64,000 nt of DNA, from NCBI RefSeq assembly GCF_001695575.1, contig NZ_LUAX01000007.1:1302001-1366000 (forward strand). Direction: 5' to 3'. Within the stretch, counting starts at the first letter, position 1. Every line of letters starts with the position of its first letter. The notes beneath the pieces were generated by a model. That model was not told the origin of the DNA and did no database searches. It saw only the letters and a list, made by a program, of their open reading frames with translations. The position numbers and the translations under genes were made by a program. Positions 33,032-41,053 of this stretch are shown here, one piece after another. The DNA comes from Vibrio europaeus (lineage in GTDB: Bacteria > Pseudomonadota > Gammaproteobacteria > Enterobacterales > Vibrionaceae).

Positions 33032-33489
33032 CTTAATACCTATGAGTTTTGATTATGAAAAAACCTTCCTTGGGTGACTCACAGATGAGGATAACCTAAC
33101 CCTTTTGTTTCATCTTGTGATCTTGTAAATAATAATACAGTGTTCAAATTCAAATGTGAACCTCTTAAATGCATAAATGATGTCAATACGATGAGTGTGA
33201 GCCATTTATTACATTCCTCTGACTGTATAGAGATTAATGATATGAACAATAAGTGAGGGTTAGGGATCTAACGGACCTTTGAGGGATCAAGTGGGATAAA
33301 ATTAGGCTTGAAGCTAGATACAGTGCGGGGTTTAAGATTTTAGGTCTTGAGCCCCGCTTGCGTTTTTGGCTGTTGAGCAATTTTAGCTGATTTGAGCAAT
33401 CCTTTCTAATTCATGTGATTTAGACTATCAAAGTGAGCACTGGCGGTTTTTGTTTGTTCGCTGTTTAAATCGAGTTTAAACATTTAAAT
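33032..33489. other. 458-bp non-coding region that contains the likely prophage left end
   Basis: Holds the kdgM promoter (right of 33031) and, further right, the junction with the prophage. A 13-bp imperfect hairpin GCGGGG...CCCCGC lies at 33325-33357. The 9-mer TTGAGCAAT occurs twice 19 bp apart (33373-33381 and 33392-33400), and a related TGAGCA lies at 33434. No open frame is convincing. Confidence 0.5.
33371..33480. other. Candidate left end (attL) of the Mu-like prophage
   Basis: Mu-type genomes begin with TG and carry several transposase-binding repeats in the first 200 bp. TG at 33371 begins TGTTGAGCAATTTTAGC and is followed by the repeated 9-mers, about 120 bp before the repressor stop, which is a reasonable place. 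The right end is outside the window, so the 5-bp target duplication cannot be tested. Confidence 0.35.
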
Positions 33490-34263
33490 CTAATCGCCTA
33501 AATCCTTTGCAATGTGAACAACCTGACCTACTACTTCAAATTGATGTTGTTCTTCTTTAGGTATGTCTAAATCGCTGTAGAAGCTGTTGTCGCTAATCAG
33601 ACGCCAAGTGCCTAACATGCTTTGGTAGCGCTTCACAAACAACTCATCGCCGTTTCTAAAGATGTATATGTGTCCATCTGATGGTTTCTTCCTTTCCATG
33701 TTTACCACAAGCGTATCGTTGTTGTGAATCGTTGGTTCCATACTGTCACCTTTTGCCCACACGATCGCTAAATCTTTTTCTTTAAAGCCCCTGTACTTCA
33801 ACCACTTACGCCTAAATGCTAAATGCCTGGTTGGCTCTAGCTGGTCTGGATTTAAAGAACCGTGCCCTGCTGATACCTGAATTCTATAACCAGGTATTAA
33901 TGCAAACTCTTCTGTGAAATCTTTATATCGTGATAGTTCGCCGTAATTAGGTTTAGGTTCTTGTATCTCTTCTATACCTTCAGCCCCAAGACTTTGCTGG
34001 GTCTCAAGAGTAAATAAGCTGATGTGATACTCCGTCGCTTTCGTCCCTTTCCTCCTTCTCTTTAAGTGCTCCTTCTCTGCCGATAATTTAGCCAGATGTT
34101 CTCTCGTCCATCTTGGTGATGTTGGAAAGTCACCATGCCCAGCTACTTCAGAAGCAATGAACCATTGCATCCGTTGACCTGTATCACAAAAGGATGACTC
34201 ATCCGTTTTGCTGGAATTAGCATCCTTTTCATTTATCTCTTTGTTTTTAATATCTTTATTCAT
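33490..34263 (-). CDS. Prophage repressor: Mu-type DNA-binding domain fused to a LexA-type peptidase domain
   Basis: A 257-residue protein. Residues about 32-84 are a Mu-type winged helix (WFIASEVAG, RKGTKATEYHISL) that is clearly related to the N terminus of the transposase encoded on the other strand. The C-terminal half is an S24 domain with a possible Ala-Gly cleavage site in QVSAGHGS, nucleophile Ser174 in AKGDSMEP and base Lys211 in FVKRYQ, 37 residues apart as in LexA and UmuD. It should repress the early promoter and be cleaved when RecA is activated. AAAAGGAAAAGG fixes the start at 34263. Confidence 0.9.
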   Translation of the reverse strand: MNKDIKNKEINEKDANSSKTDESSFCDTGQRMQWFIASEVAGHGDFPTSPRWTREHLAKLSAEKEHLKRRRKGTKATEYHISLFTLETQQSLGAEGIEEIQEPKPNYGELSRYKDFTEEFALIPGYRIQVSAGHGSLNPDQLEPTRHLAFRRKWLKYRGFKEKDLAIVWAKGDSMEPTIHNNDTLVVNMERKKPSDGHIYIFRNGDELFVKRYQSMLGTWRLISDNSFYSDLDIPKEEQHQFEVVGQVVHIAKDLGD

Positions 34264-34394
34264 GCCTTTTCCTTTTATCTTGTTATGGGCAAACGGACGC
34301 AACGGAAAATAATTCATCCCTTTCTATTGACCGTTTCATCCTTTTGATCAAATAATGTAGTTACTAAGTCAAGCAACACACCGGAGTAACTAAG
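34264..34394. promoter_or_regulatory. Early operator-promoter region of the prophage
   Basis: Lies between the divergent repressor and ner genes. A rightward early promoter is plausible: TTGACC (34327-34332), 18 bp, AATAAT (34351-34356). Repeated short elements around it could be repressor or Ner sites: AACGGA at 34292-34297 and 34301-34306, the inverse CCGTTT at 34331-34336, and CATCC at 34315-34319 and 34337-34341. Confidence 0.6.
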
Positions 34395-34652
34395 ATGAAT
34401 AACGACACAGTCTCTCAAAAAAACATTCAAGAAGGAAGTGATTGGCACCGAGCTGACATTGTTGCAGCTCTTAAAAAGCGTGGACTTTCTGTTCGTCAAC
34501 TTTCTCGTGAAGCTGGCCTTGGTGAAAATACGCTGGCTAATGCACTTCGCTCACCATGGCCAAAGGGCGAAAAAATCATTGCTGAAGCCATAGGGATGAA
34601 ACCGGATCAACTCTGGCCTAGTCGTTACCGCTCACTTCGAGCTGCAAGCTAG
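34395..34652 (+). CDS. ner: Ner-like early regulator
   Basis: An 85-residue helix-turn-helix protein of the Ner/Nlp family: SDWHRADIVAALKKRGLSVR, then GENTLANALRSPWPKGEKII. In Mu, Ner turns down early transcription and the repressor promoter. It is the first gene rightward of the operator and is followed 11 bp later by the transposase gene, the same order as in Mu. CCGGAG precedes the ATG. Confidence 0.92.
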   Translation: MNNDTVSQKNIQEGSDWHRADIVAALKKRGLSVRQLSREAGLGENTLANALRSPWPKGEKIIAEAIGMKPDQLWPSRYRSLRAAS

Positions 34653-34663
34653 GAGGTTTCAAT

Positions 34664-36655
34664 ATGTGGTTTATAGCTAGTGAATTAGCTGGTGTCGTTG
34701 GATTGCCAAGTTCTGAAAGAAATGCTCGTGAATGCTTAAAAAAATTAGCAGCAGAAAAACCAGAGCAAGCAAGAAAAAGACAAGGGACAAAAGCGACCGA
34801 ATACCACGTCAGCTTGTTACCTATTCCAACTCAAACAGCTCTGATGAAAAAACAAGGCAAAGTTCAAGTTGGTGATCAGGTTCTTGAGTTGCCGAAAAAG
34901 AAAAGCGAGCAGTCTTATTGCCGTGAAGCGCTTTGGGCTCGTTGGAGTAAGAACAACAACGCTGCCAAAGAGAAAGCACAGCAAGCATTGCGCACCGTTC
35001 AAGCTGTCTTTGCACTTAAGAATAACGGCATCAAGTTGATGGACGCTTACCAATCGGTCTCTGAAGAATATGGCGTGGCACTTTCTACTTTGCGCCGTAG
35101 CTGCGCGAAGGTGAAAGGGATAGACGAATGTGATTGGGCTCCAGCTCTGCTGCCTAAAAACTTTGAATCATCCCAAACCCAAAAGCCGAATCAGTTTGCC
35201 TACATCACACCTGAAGCGTGGGAGTTTTTCAAAGCTGACTACTTGAGCCTAGAGCAACCTGCTATGTCGGTTTGTTATGAGCGCCTTATTGATACGGCTC
35301 CATCTAAAGGTTGGAAAGTACCAAGCCTAAAAAGTTTAGGACGCCGCCTTGAACATGAAGTACCAGTACAACAACGCATCATGCTTCGTGAAGGTGAACA
35401 CGCTCTGCACCAAATGTTCCCACCGCAAGAACGTACCGTTGAAGGGCTTCACGCTCTGGAATGGATTAACGGCGATGGCTATCAACACAACGTGTTTGTT
35501 AAGTGGTTTAACGGTGAAATTCTTCGTCCTAAAACGTGGTTTTGGCAAGACATTTACAGCCGCAAAATTGTTGGCTGGCGTTGTGACATTAGTGAAAACA
35601 CAGACAGCATTCGTCTTTCATTAATGGACGTTTGTGAGAAGTTCGGTGTGCCTAAAGAACTGACTTTAGATAACACCAGAGCAGCTGCAAACAAATGGAT
35701 GACGGGCGGCGTTCCTAACCGTTACCGATTCAAAGTAAAAGCAGACGATCCCCTTGGCATCATCCCAATGATGAATATCAAGTTGCACTGGTCGAGCGTG
35801 ATATTAGGCAAAGGTCACGGCCAAGCCAAACCGATAGAACGTGCGTTTGGTGTGGGTGGCCTTGAAGAGTACATCGATAAACATCCACTTTGTCGTGGCG
35901 CTTATACAGGCCCGAACCCAATGGCAAAACCAGACAACTACGGAAGCAAGGCGATCGACGCGGAAGACTTTCTACAAGCCATCGCTAAAGGCGTGGAAAT
36001 GTACAACGCGAAAGAGAACCGAAACACCGAAGTGTGCAAAGGGTTTATGAGCTTTAACCAAGCGTTCAATGCCAGCTATGAAACGGCAGCAATACGCAAA
36101 GCAACCACCGACCAATTGCAAATGATGATGCTACAAGCCGAGGCAGTAAGAGTGTCTAAACACGGCACCATTTCACTGGACGCTGGCGGCAGTTTGAAAG
36201 GCCGTAAGAATCGCTATTACAGCGAGTCGATGATGAACCATGTTGGGCAAAAACTCGTGGCACGTTTCGACCCATTAAAGCTGCATGAATCTATCGAGGT
36301 TTACACCTTGAATGGCGTTCGAATTTGTACCGCTGAATGTCTTGATAAGACTGGATTTGGCGATACGCAAGCGGCAAGAGAGCACAAACGCAAGCGCACA
36401 CAATTTACCAAAGCGAACAAGATTGCTGCGCAAGCTCAAACAGAAATGGATGCACTGGAAGTGGCCGCAATGATGAAGCCGCTTGAAGAAGAAGTGCTAC
36501 CTGAAAGCAAAGTGGTTGAACCATTCAGACCCGTTTCGATTGGCAACACGGCGGCTAAAGCCATCGCGCTAGAAGATGAAGAAGAAGACTACGAACAGAA
36601 CTTCAGCCAAAGCGTTTCAAACCTGTTTGAGCAGAAATTCAAAAACAAGCTTTAA
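34664..36655 (+). CDS. Mu-type DDE transposase A
   Basis: A 663-residue MuA homologue with the expected length. The N-terminal Mu-type winged helix (residues 1-53) should bind the operator/enhancer, followed by helical domains that bind the phage ends, and the catalytic core. The DDE triad is visible: Asp271 in INGDGYQ, Asp336 in LTLDNTRA and Glu392 in KPIERAFG, nearly the same numbers as in MuA (269, 336, 392). It integrates and replicates the phage by transposition. The C-terminal tail should contact the MuB-like ATPase encoded next. Intact. Confidence 0.96.
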   Translation: MWFIASELAGVVGLPSSERNARECLKKLAAEKPEQARKRQGTKATEYHVSLLPIPTQTALMKKQGKVQVGDQVLELPKKKSEQSYCREALWARWSKNNNAAKEKAQQALRTVQAVFALKNNGIKLMDAYQSVSEEYGVALSTLRRSCAKVKGIDECDWAPALLPKNFESSQTQKPNQFAYITPEAWEFFKADYLSLEQPAMSVCYERLIDTAPSKGWKVPSLKSLGRRLEHEVPVQQRIMLREGEHALHQMFPPQERTVEGLHALEWINGDGYQHNVFVKWFNGEILRPKTWFWQDIYSRKIVGWRCDISENTDSIRLSLMDVCEKFGVPKELTLDNTRAAANKWMTGGVPNRYRFKVKADDPLGIIPMMNIKLHWSSVILGKGHGQAKPIERAFGVGGLEEYIDKHPLCRGAYTGPNPMAKPDNYGSKAIDAEDFLQAIAKGVEMYNAKENRNTEVCKGFMSFNQAFNASYETAAIRKATTDQLQMMMLQAEAVRVSKHGTISLDAGGSLKGRKNRYYSESMMNHVGQKLVARFDPLKLHESIEVYTLNGVRICTAECLDKTGFGDTQAAREHKRKRTQFTKANKIAAQAQTEMDALEVAAMMKPLEEEVLPESKVVEPFRPVSIGNTAAKAIALEDEEEDYEQNFSQSVSNLFEQKFKNKL

Positions 36656-36689
36656 ACCCTATTTAAACCTTCCATAAATGGAGATTGAT

Positions 36690-37637
36690 ATGAATACAAA
36701 CGTAGTTGAACTAGGCAATGCAGAGGCTAAGCAAACCGACACATTAATGCGCATTCGTGCATTAACAGAATCGAAGGCTGTTTCAGCGTCTCAGATTGCA
36801 AAAGAGATCAGCGTATCACCTGCCACGCTAAGCCAAATCTTGAACGGTTCATACAAAGCTGACCCAGCCAAGATGATTGAAAAGCTTAACCAGTGGTTAC
36901 GCATGAGAGAACAGCGTAATGCCACGCCAAGTAAAGACCCTGGCTTTGTGATGACACCAACAGCCAAGCAGCTGACCGACGACATGATGTATGCCCAAGT
37001 GACCGAATCTATCGTGGTTATTTTTGGGGCGTCTGGTGTGGGTAAATCAGAAGCGCTGCGCGAATACAAACGAAGCAACAACAACGTATGGATGATCACT
37101 TCAAGCCCAAGCCGTTCAAGCCTCACTGAATGCTTATATGAACTGGCTATGGAACTAGGCATGGACGATGCGCCACGCCGTAAAGGCCCACTGTCTCGCG
37201 TTATCCGAAATCGCCTGATTGGTAGCGAAGGTTTGGTGGTGATTGATGAAGCGGATCACCTTGACTACCCAACACTGGAAGAGCTGCGAATTCTGCAAGA
37301 AGAAACGGGCGTTGGCATGGTGCTAGTGGGCAATAACAAGGTTTACACGCAGCTTACAGGTGGTCGGCGTAATGAAGATTTTGCGCGCTTGTTCTCTCGC
37401 ATTGCGAAGAAGCGTGGCATTCACAAAACCAAGCAAGCAGACGTTCGTGCCATTGCTGATGCATGGAACGTAAACGGCGAGTCTGAACGGGGGTTAATGC
37501 TGCAAATCAGTGAACGCCCAGGTGGCCTTAGATTGCTAAGCAAAACACTCAAGCTGGCGGCGATGTTTGCCAAAGGCCAAACCATTAGTGAGCAAGTGCT
37601 GCGCAAAGCGTTTGCTGAATTAGAAACCAACGATTGA
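36690..37637 (+). CDS. MuB-type target-DNA-binding ATPase
   Basis: A 315-residue AAA+ ATPase that selects the target DNA and activates the transposase. An N-terminal helix-turn-helix (ASQIAKEISVSPATLSQILN) is followed by Walker A GASGVGKS (113-120) and Walker B LVVIDEADHL (182-191), then a sensor region. GGAG at 36681-36684 points to the ATG at 36690; the ATG at 36678 includes that ribosome site. Confidence 0.95.
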   Translation: MNTNVVELGNAEAKQTDTLMRIRALTESKAVSASQIAKEISVSPATLSQILNGSYKADPAKMIEKLNQWLRMREQRNATPSKDPGFVMTPTAKQLTDDMMYAQVTESIVVIFGASGVGKSEALREYKRSNNNVWMITSSPSRSSLTECLYELAMELGMDDAPRRKGPLSRVIRNRLIGSEGLVVIDEADHLDYPTLEELRILQEETGVGMVLVGNNKVYTQLTGGRRNEDFARLFSRIAKKRGIHKTKQADVRAIADAWNVNGESERGLMLQISERPGGLRLLSKTLKLAAMFAKGQTISEQVLRKAFAELETND

Positions 37638-37645
37638 GGTGAGAT

Positions 37646-37867
37646 ATGAGCATGTTAGTTAAGAGCGAAGAAACAGTTACAACCAGTAAGGGCAAAGCCA
37701 ATTTATGGGTTAAGAATTCAAAAGGCTTGGTGTTTAAGTTTGACCGAGTGGCTCATGTGGTAAAGGGCTGCGTGGATTTAGATCAAATGAGACCTGATGA
37801 ATTCTTGCTGGCACCTGGTCACATCTATCGATTCGATGAGGAATTATCTAATGATGAACTCGCATGA
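37646..37867 (+). CDS. Unknown small prophage protein
   Basis: A 73-residue acidic protein, 8 bp after the B gene with GAGGTGAG upstream. No motif is recognised. Its stop overlaps the start of the next gene by 17 bp, which suggests coupled translation in the early operon. Confidence 0.7.
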   Translation: MSMLVKSEETVTTSKGKANLWVKNSKGLVFKFDRVAHVVKGCVDLDQMRPDEFLLAPGHIYRFDEELSNDELA

Positions 37868-38162
37868 AAAACAACAGGCTGTATTAACCGCTCGTGGTCG
37901 ATTGACCTTAGCTGACTGCTTCATTTTACGCATCAACTACGAGCCAGCGATTCCAGTTATCGAAGTCACCAACCCTTCAAGAAAGTTAATGGATAAAGCG
38001 GTTGCTGTGATGGAAATGCGCCACGGCACTTTGAACAAAATGTATGTGGCTCGATTCAGCAAATGCCTAGTGCGTTGGTGGTCTGGTGAGTGTCAGCAAT
38101 ATGTAGGCAACACCGTTATCAACTCGCAAGAAAACAAATGTGCAAACCCAACTTACAACTGA
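37851..38162 (+). CDS. Unknown prophage early protein
   Basis: A 103-residue basic protein. GAGGAA ten bases upstream marks the ATG at 37851, not the earlier in-frame ATG at 37797. It contains two or three cysteines without a clear zinc motif. Function unknown. Confidence 0.7.
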   Translation: MMNSHEKQQAVLTARGRLTLADCFILRINYEPAIPVIEVTNPSRKLMDKAVAVMEMRHGTLNKMYVARFSKCLVRWWSGECQQYVGNTVINSQENKCANPTYN

Positions 38163-38172
38163 GAGAAAAACA

Positions 38173-38790
38173 ATGACTAATCAAACCCAACCACAAGACG
38201 GTTTCCGCTTCAATGGCCAAGGCCACCAAGTACCAGTAAGCCAAATCAAAGACGTTGATTTACTGCGTGATGATGTTGTTGCCGACATCGTACAAAAAGC
38301 GATTGAGACACAAGAAACCCTTGCGTTGTTTAAGAAAGAAACCATGCAGAACGTTGCGGATTTTGTAGACCTAAGCTCTGCTGAATTTAATGTGAAATAC
38401 GGTGGCACCAAAGGCAACGTGACGCTGCTTTCGTTTGATGGCAAATACAAGGTGCAACGCTCAATTGGAGAGCACCGCGTATTCGATGAACGTATGCAAG
38501 CGGCTAAATCAAAGATTGATGGATGTATTCACCGATGGTCAGAAGGCTCTAACGACCGAATTAAAGCTTTGGTTGACCATGCGTTCCGTGTTGATAAGCA
38601 AGGCAATATCGACGTAAACCAAGTGCTGTCATTACGCAAGCTCAATATCGACGACCAAGATTGGGTTGAGGCAATGGATGCAATAGCTGACTCCATTCAG
38701 GTTGTTGGAACAACTCCATATCTACGTATTTATGAGCGTCAAGGTAATGGTCAGTACAAACAAATCGCTCTTGATATCGCCAAGCTATAG
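38173..38790 (+). CDS. DUF3164-family prophage protein
   Basis: A 205-residue protein that I recognise as DUF3164-like (KDVDLLRDDVVADIV, LSFDGKYKVQRSIG, HRWSEGSNDRIKALVDHAF). Such proteins are common in the early region of Mu-like phages, where the gene is sometimes called a sulfate or host-takeover protein without evidence. The function is unknown. GAGAG precedes the ATG at 38173. Confidence 0.8.
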   Translation: MTNQTQPQDGFRFNGQGHQVPVSQIKDVDLLRDDVVADIVQKAIETQETLALFKKETMQNVADFVDLSSAEFNVKYGGTKGNVTLLSFDGKYKVQRSIGEHRVFDERMQAAKSKIDGCIHRWSEGSNDRIKALVDHAFRVDKQGNIDVNQVLSLRKLNIDDQDWVEAMDAIADSIQVVGTTPYLRIYERQGNGQYKQIALDIAKL

Positions 38791-38800
38791 CGAGGTGTGA

Positions 38801-39082
38801 ATGTTACTGATAAGCACCCGATATGGAGAGATAAACGTCAGTCGCCATGCTATCGAAAGATGGCGACAACGTACGGGTCGCAGCCTTCCACAACTTGTAG
38901 AGGCGGTAGCGAAAGCTAACCGCCCAAGCAAGAACAGACTGCGAAGAATAATGAAATGCGAATCAGGTTGGCAGCCAAAGCGAATTTTAGAAAGTGACTG
39001 CGCCTACTTCCTAATTCGAAACAACAACATTGTGACCGTTTATGACAAACGGAATAGAGGGTATCAACATGCATACAGCTAA
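38801..39082 (+). CDS. Unknown basic protein with an HAIERWRQR motif
   Basis: A 93-residue, very basic protein. The stretch SRHAIERWRQRTG resembles the HAxxRxxxR core of DUF4258-type RelE-like folds, but similarity is only local. CGAGG precedes the ATG. Its end overlaps the next gene's start. Confidence 0.68.
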   Translation: MLLISTRYGEINVSRHAIERWRQRTGRSLPQLVEAVAKANRPSKNRLRRIMKCESGWQPKRILESDCAYFLIRNNNIVTVYDKRNRGYQHAYS

Positions 39083-39317
39083 CCCACTGCAACGTTCTTT
39101 CACTACCGCCCACACTCGCAGAGTGATTGATCTAGAAATTGAAATGGCTGAAGCCTTAATTGAAAACGATGGCACTGCATTTCCAGATAGCACTTTTGAA
39201 GAAGGCTATATCGCAGCACTGAAATTCATTTTAAACCAGTCAGGTTCGAACGTTCGTGAAGAGTACGAAGACATGATGGATGAACTCAATGGAAAAGACG
39301 AAAGCGAAGCGGCCTAA
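39069..39317 (+). CDS. Unknown small acidic prophage protein
   Basis: An 82-residue acidic protein starting at the ATG 39069 (AGAGGG upstream) and overlapping the previous frame by 14 bp. No motif is recognised. Confidence 0.65.
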   Translation: MHTANPLQRSFTTAHTRRVIDLEIEMAEALIENDGTAFPDSTFEEGYIAALKFILNQSGSNVREEYEDMMDELNGKDESEAA

Positions 39318-39474
39318 CCAGTTAATCAAATACATCATGAAGTTTCGCCGCTGCTCTCAAGTCGAAGCAGAACAATGGGCAGATAACCACTGCGGTGATT
39401 GGCGCAATACGCCACTGCCCAAAGCGAAGCGAGTGAAATCTATATCAAGCAATGAAAAGGAATATGAAGAATGA
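39280..39474 (+). CDS. Unknown small basic prophage protein
   Basis: A 64-residue basic protein that overlaps the preceding gene by 38 bp; the start may instead be the ATG at 39289. RRCSQVEAEQWADNHCG is its most distinctive part. Function unknown. Confidence 0.55.
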   Translation: MNSMEKTKAKRPNQLIKYIMKFRRCSQVEAEQWADNHCGDWRNTPLPKAKRVKSISSNEKEYEE

Positions 39475-39920
39475 GCAAACCAATTACAAAAGAAATGTGG
39501 GCTGAGATTGAAGCGGAAATGGCAGGTGGTTGGGTTGATATCGCTTTCAATTACAAAGGCCATGAAGTGTCAGTACAACGCGTTCGTGAGTCTGAATCGA
39601 AAACCTGTCTTCAAGTCTACGTTGATGGCCACATCAAAGGTGCGTGGGTGAGTTTTAAAGATGGAATCAGTTTTACCGAAGATGCGCCAAGCATTTTGAG
39701 TGAAGTGTGGTGCTTAAAAACCAAAGCTAAATATTCCACAAAGTTCAAAAAATCGATTGAGAAAATATACGGCAAACGTCGCACAAAAAAAGAGTACCCA
39801 GACTTGCACGATATTCATGCCTTTCATGTCCCTAGCTTCTCAAAAGCTTCTGTGCTGTGTCGTCAGTTCAAAAAGCTAGAAGGGTTAGAGCTGACTAAAG
39901 CAACGTGCCTTGCGGCATAA
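39471..39920 (+). CDS. Unknown prophage early protein
   Basis: A 149-residue soluble protein whose start overlaps the preceding stop (ATGA). It begins with a compact domain (EMWAEIEAEMAGGWVDIAF) and has a basic middle. No family is recognised. It is followed by two hairpins. Confidence 0.68.
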   Translation: MSKPITKEMWAEIEAEMAGGWVDIAFNYKGHEVSVQRVRESESKTCLQVYVDGHIKGAWVSFKDGISFTEDAPSILSEVWCLKTKAKYSTKFKKSIEKIYGKRRTKKEYPDLHDIHAFHVPSFSKASVLCRQFKKLEGLELTKATCLAA

Positions 39921-39925
39921 GCGAA

Positions 39926-39970
39926 ACAAGCAAGGTTCGCCTTGCTTGTCTGCCTAGCGTGGTTGCTAGG
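39926..39970 (+). other. Two tandem hairpins in the early operon
   Basis: A perfect 10-bp stem with a TTCG tetraloop (ACAAGCAAGG 39926-39935, CCTTGCTTGT 39940-39949) is followed by CCTAGC (39953-39958) paired with GCTAGG (39965-39970). Neither has a T run, so mRNA protection or processing is more likely than termination. Confidence 0.6.
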
Positions 39971-40017
39971 TACTGATGAGCAGCCAGTACAACACAAAGC
40001 TATAGGAGGTTTTTATT

Positions 40018-40254
40018 ATGTTTGGTGAATACACACCACTAATGAAAGCAGGTTTATTACAACGCCGCTTAGCGAATGGTAAAGCCATACTCGATGCTGA
40101 ACTAGGCTTGCAGAAATGGTGTCCACACTGCCAAGAGTATTGGCCGCAAGACACCTTGTTCTGGTCGCCATGCAGAAGAAACCCAGATGGGTTACAGAGT
40201 TGGTGCAAAGCTTGTCAGTTGGAATGCAAGAACGCCAAACGTAAAGCGGCTTAG
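40018..40254 (+). CDS. Small zinc-ribbon prophage protein
   Basis: A 78-residue protein with two cysteine pairs (WCPHC and WCKAC) and one further Cys on each side, which would bind one or two zinc ions. It may be a DNA-binding or HNH-like small protein. AGGAGGT at 40004-40010 is the strongest ribosome site in the early region and suggests high expression. Confidence 0.75.
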   Translation: MFGEYTPLMKAGLLQRRLANGKAILDAELGLQKWCPHCQEYWPQDTLFWSPCRRNPDGLQSWCKACQLECKNAKRKAA

Positions 40255-40273
40255 CTAAAAGGTGGACAGTACA

Positions 40274-40426
40274 ATGAACGAAAGAGATCATGCACTTGAA
40301 GTGTTGAGAGATGCAATTCAAAACGCAGAGCAATTCGGTTTGGTTCGAACCGAAAATGGAAAAGTAATTACTGGTGCTGTGGATTCAGAACACGGTTTTG
40401 TTTTGGTTGAGGATGGGGAGGATTAG
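40274..40426 (+). CDS. Short prophage protein of 50 residues
   Basis: ATG at 40274 opens a 50-codon acidic frame (starts MNERDHALEVLRDAI, ends VEDGED) that fills the gap between the zinc-ribbon gene and gemA. AGGTGGACAGT precedes it. It is below the usual size cut-off and no family is recognised, but spacing and codon use fit the operon. Confidence 0.6.
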   Translation: MNERDHALEVLRDAIQNAEQFGLVRTENGKVITGAVDSEHGFVLVEDGED

Positions 40427-40429
40427 CCA

Positions 40430-40948
40430 ATGTCTAACTTACTCAAACTTGTCCAAATCGCTAAACGTGATCTTGCAATGGAAGATGATTCTTATCGTGA
40501 CGTTCTTGAGCAATGCACAGGTAAGCGAAGTGCAAAAGGCTTGAACGACATTCAACTAACCAAAGTGTTAGACAGAATGAAAGCGCTAGGCTTTAAACCA
40601 AAACGCAAGCCACAAGCAAGAGCGCCAGAAGTAGCAAAGATTCGTGCAATTTGGCGTACCATGCACAAACAAGGCTTTATCCGCAATGCGAACGACGTTG
40701 CCATTGATGCTTATGTGAAACGCATGACTACTGCATCAAATGGACGTGGCATTGAAAAGGCGGTTTGGCTTAAGTCAGCTCAAGCGGCTGAAGTGTTAGA
40801 AGCTTTAAAGAAATGGCACTATCGATTAATGGCCGAGGTGATCACTAAAAGTGGTGGTCGCATTCCATCGAACAACGATTGCACAGGCCCAGCTGGTTAC
40901 GAGTTATTAGCGGAGTATTATATTGAGAAATATTACAAACCAGCTTAA
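40430..40948 (+). CDS. gemA: GemA-like protein (Mu gp16, DUF1018)
   Basis: A 172-residue protein of the gp16/GemA family: LVQIAKRDLAMEDDSYRDVL and IRAIWRTMHKQGFI are typical. In Mu, GemA alters host gene expression and DNA supercoiling. It is the last gene of the early operon, immediately before a terminator. Confidence 0.88.
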   Translation: MSNLLKLVQIAKRDLAMEDDSYRDVLEQCTGKRSAKGLNDIQLTKVLDRMKALGFKPKRKPQARAPEVAKIRAIWRTMHKQGFIRNANDVAIDAYVKRMTTASNGRGIEKAVWLKSAQAAEVLEALKKWHYRLMAEVITKSGGRIPSNNDCTGPAGYELLAEYYIEKYYKPA

Positions 40949-40979
40949 CGTGCCCCACCAGTAAACACTGCCATATACT

Positions 40980-41010
40980 ACAAACACCTCGCCAAGCGGG
41001 GTGTTTTTGT
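40980..41010 (+). terminator. Terminator of the prophage early operon
   Basis: An 11-bp stem with one G-T pair, AAACACCTCGC (40982-40992) with GCGGGGTGTTT (40996-41006), is followed by TTTTGTATTT. It separates gemA from the Mor-type activator gene. Confidence 0.88.
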
Positions 41011-41053
41011 ATTTATACTATGTGAAGGTATGCCGTGTGGATGGGAGGCAGTG

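Noticed and set aside
33325..33357. GC-rich hairpin as the terminator of the repressor gene
   Set aside because: The stem is good, but on the minus strand it is followed by CACTGTATC without a T run, and it may lie outside the prophage.
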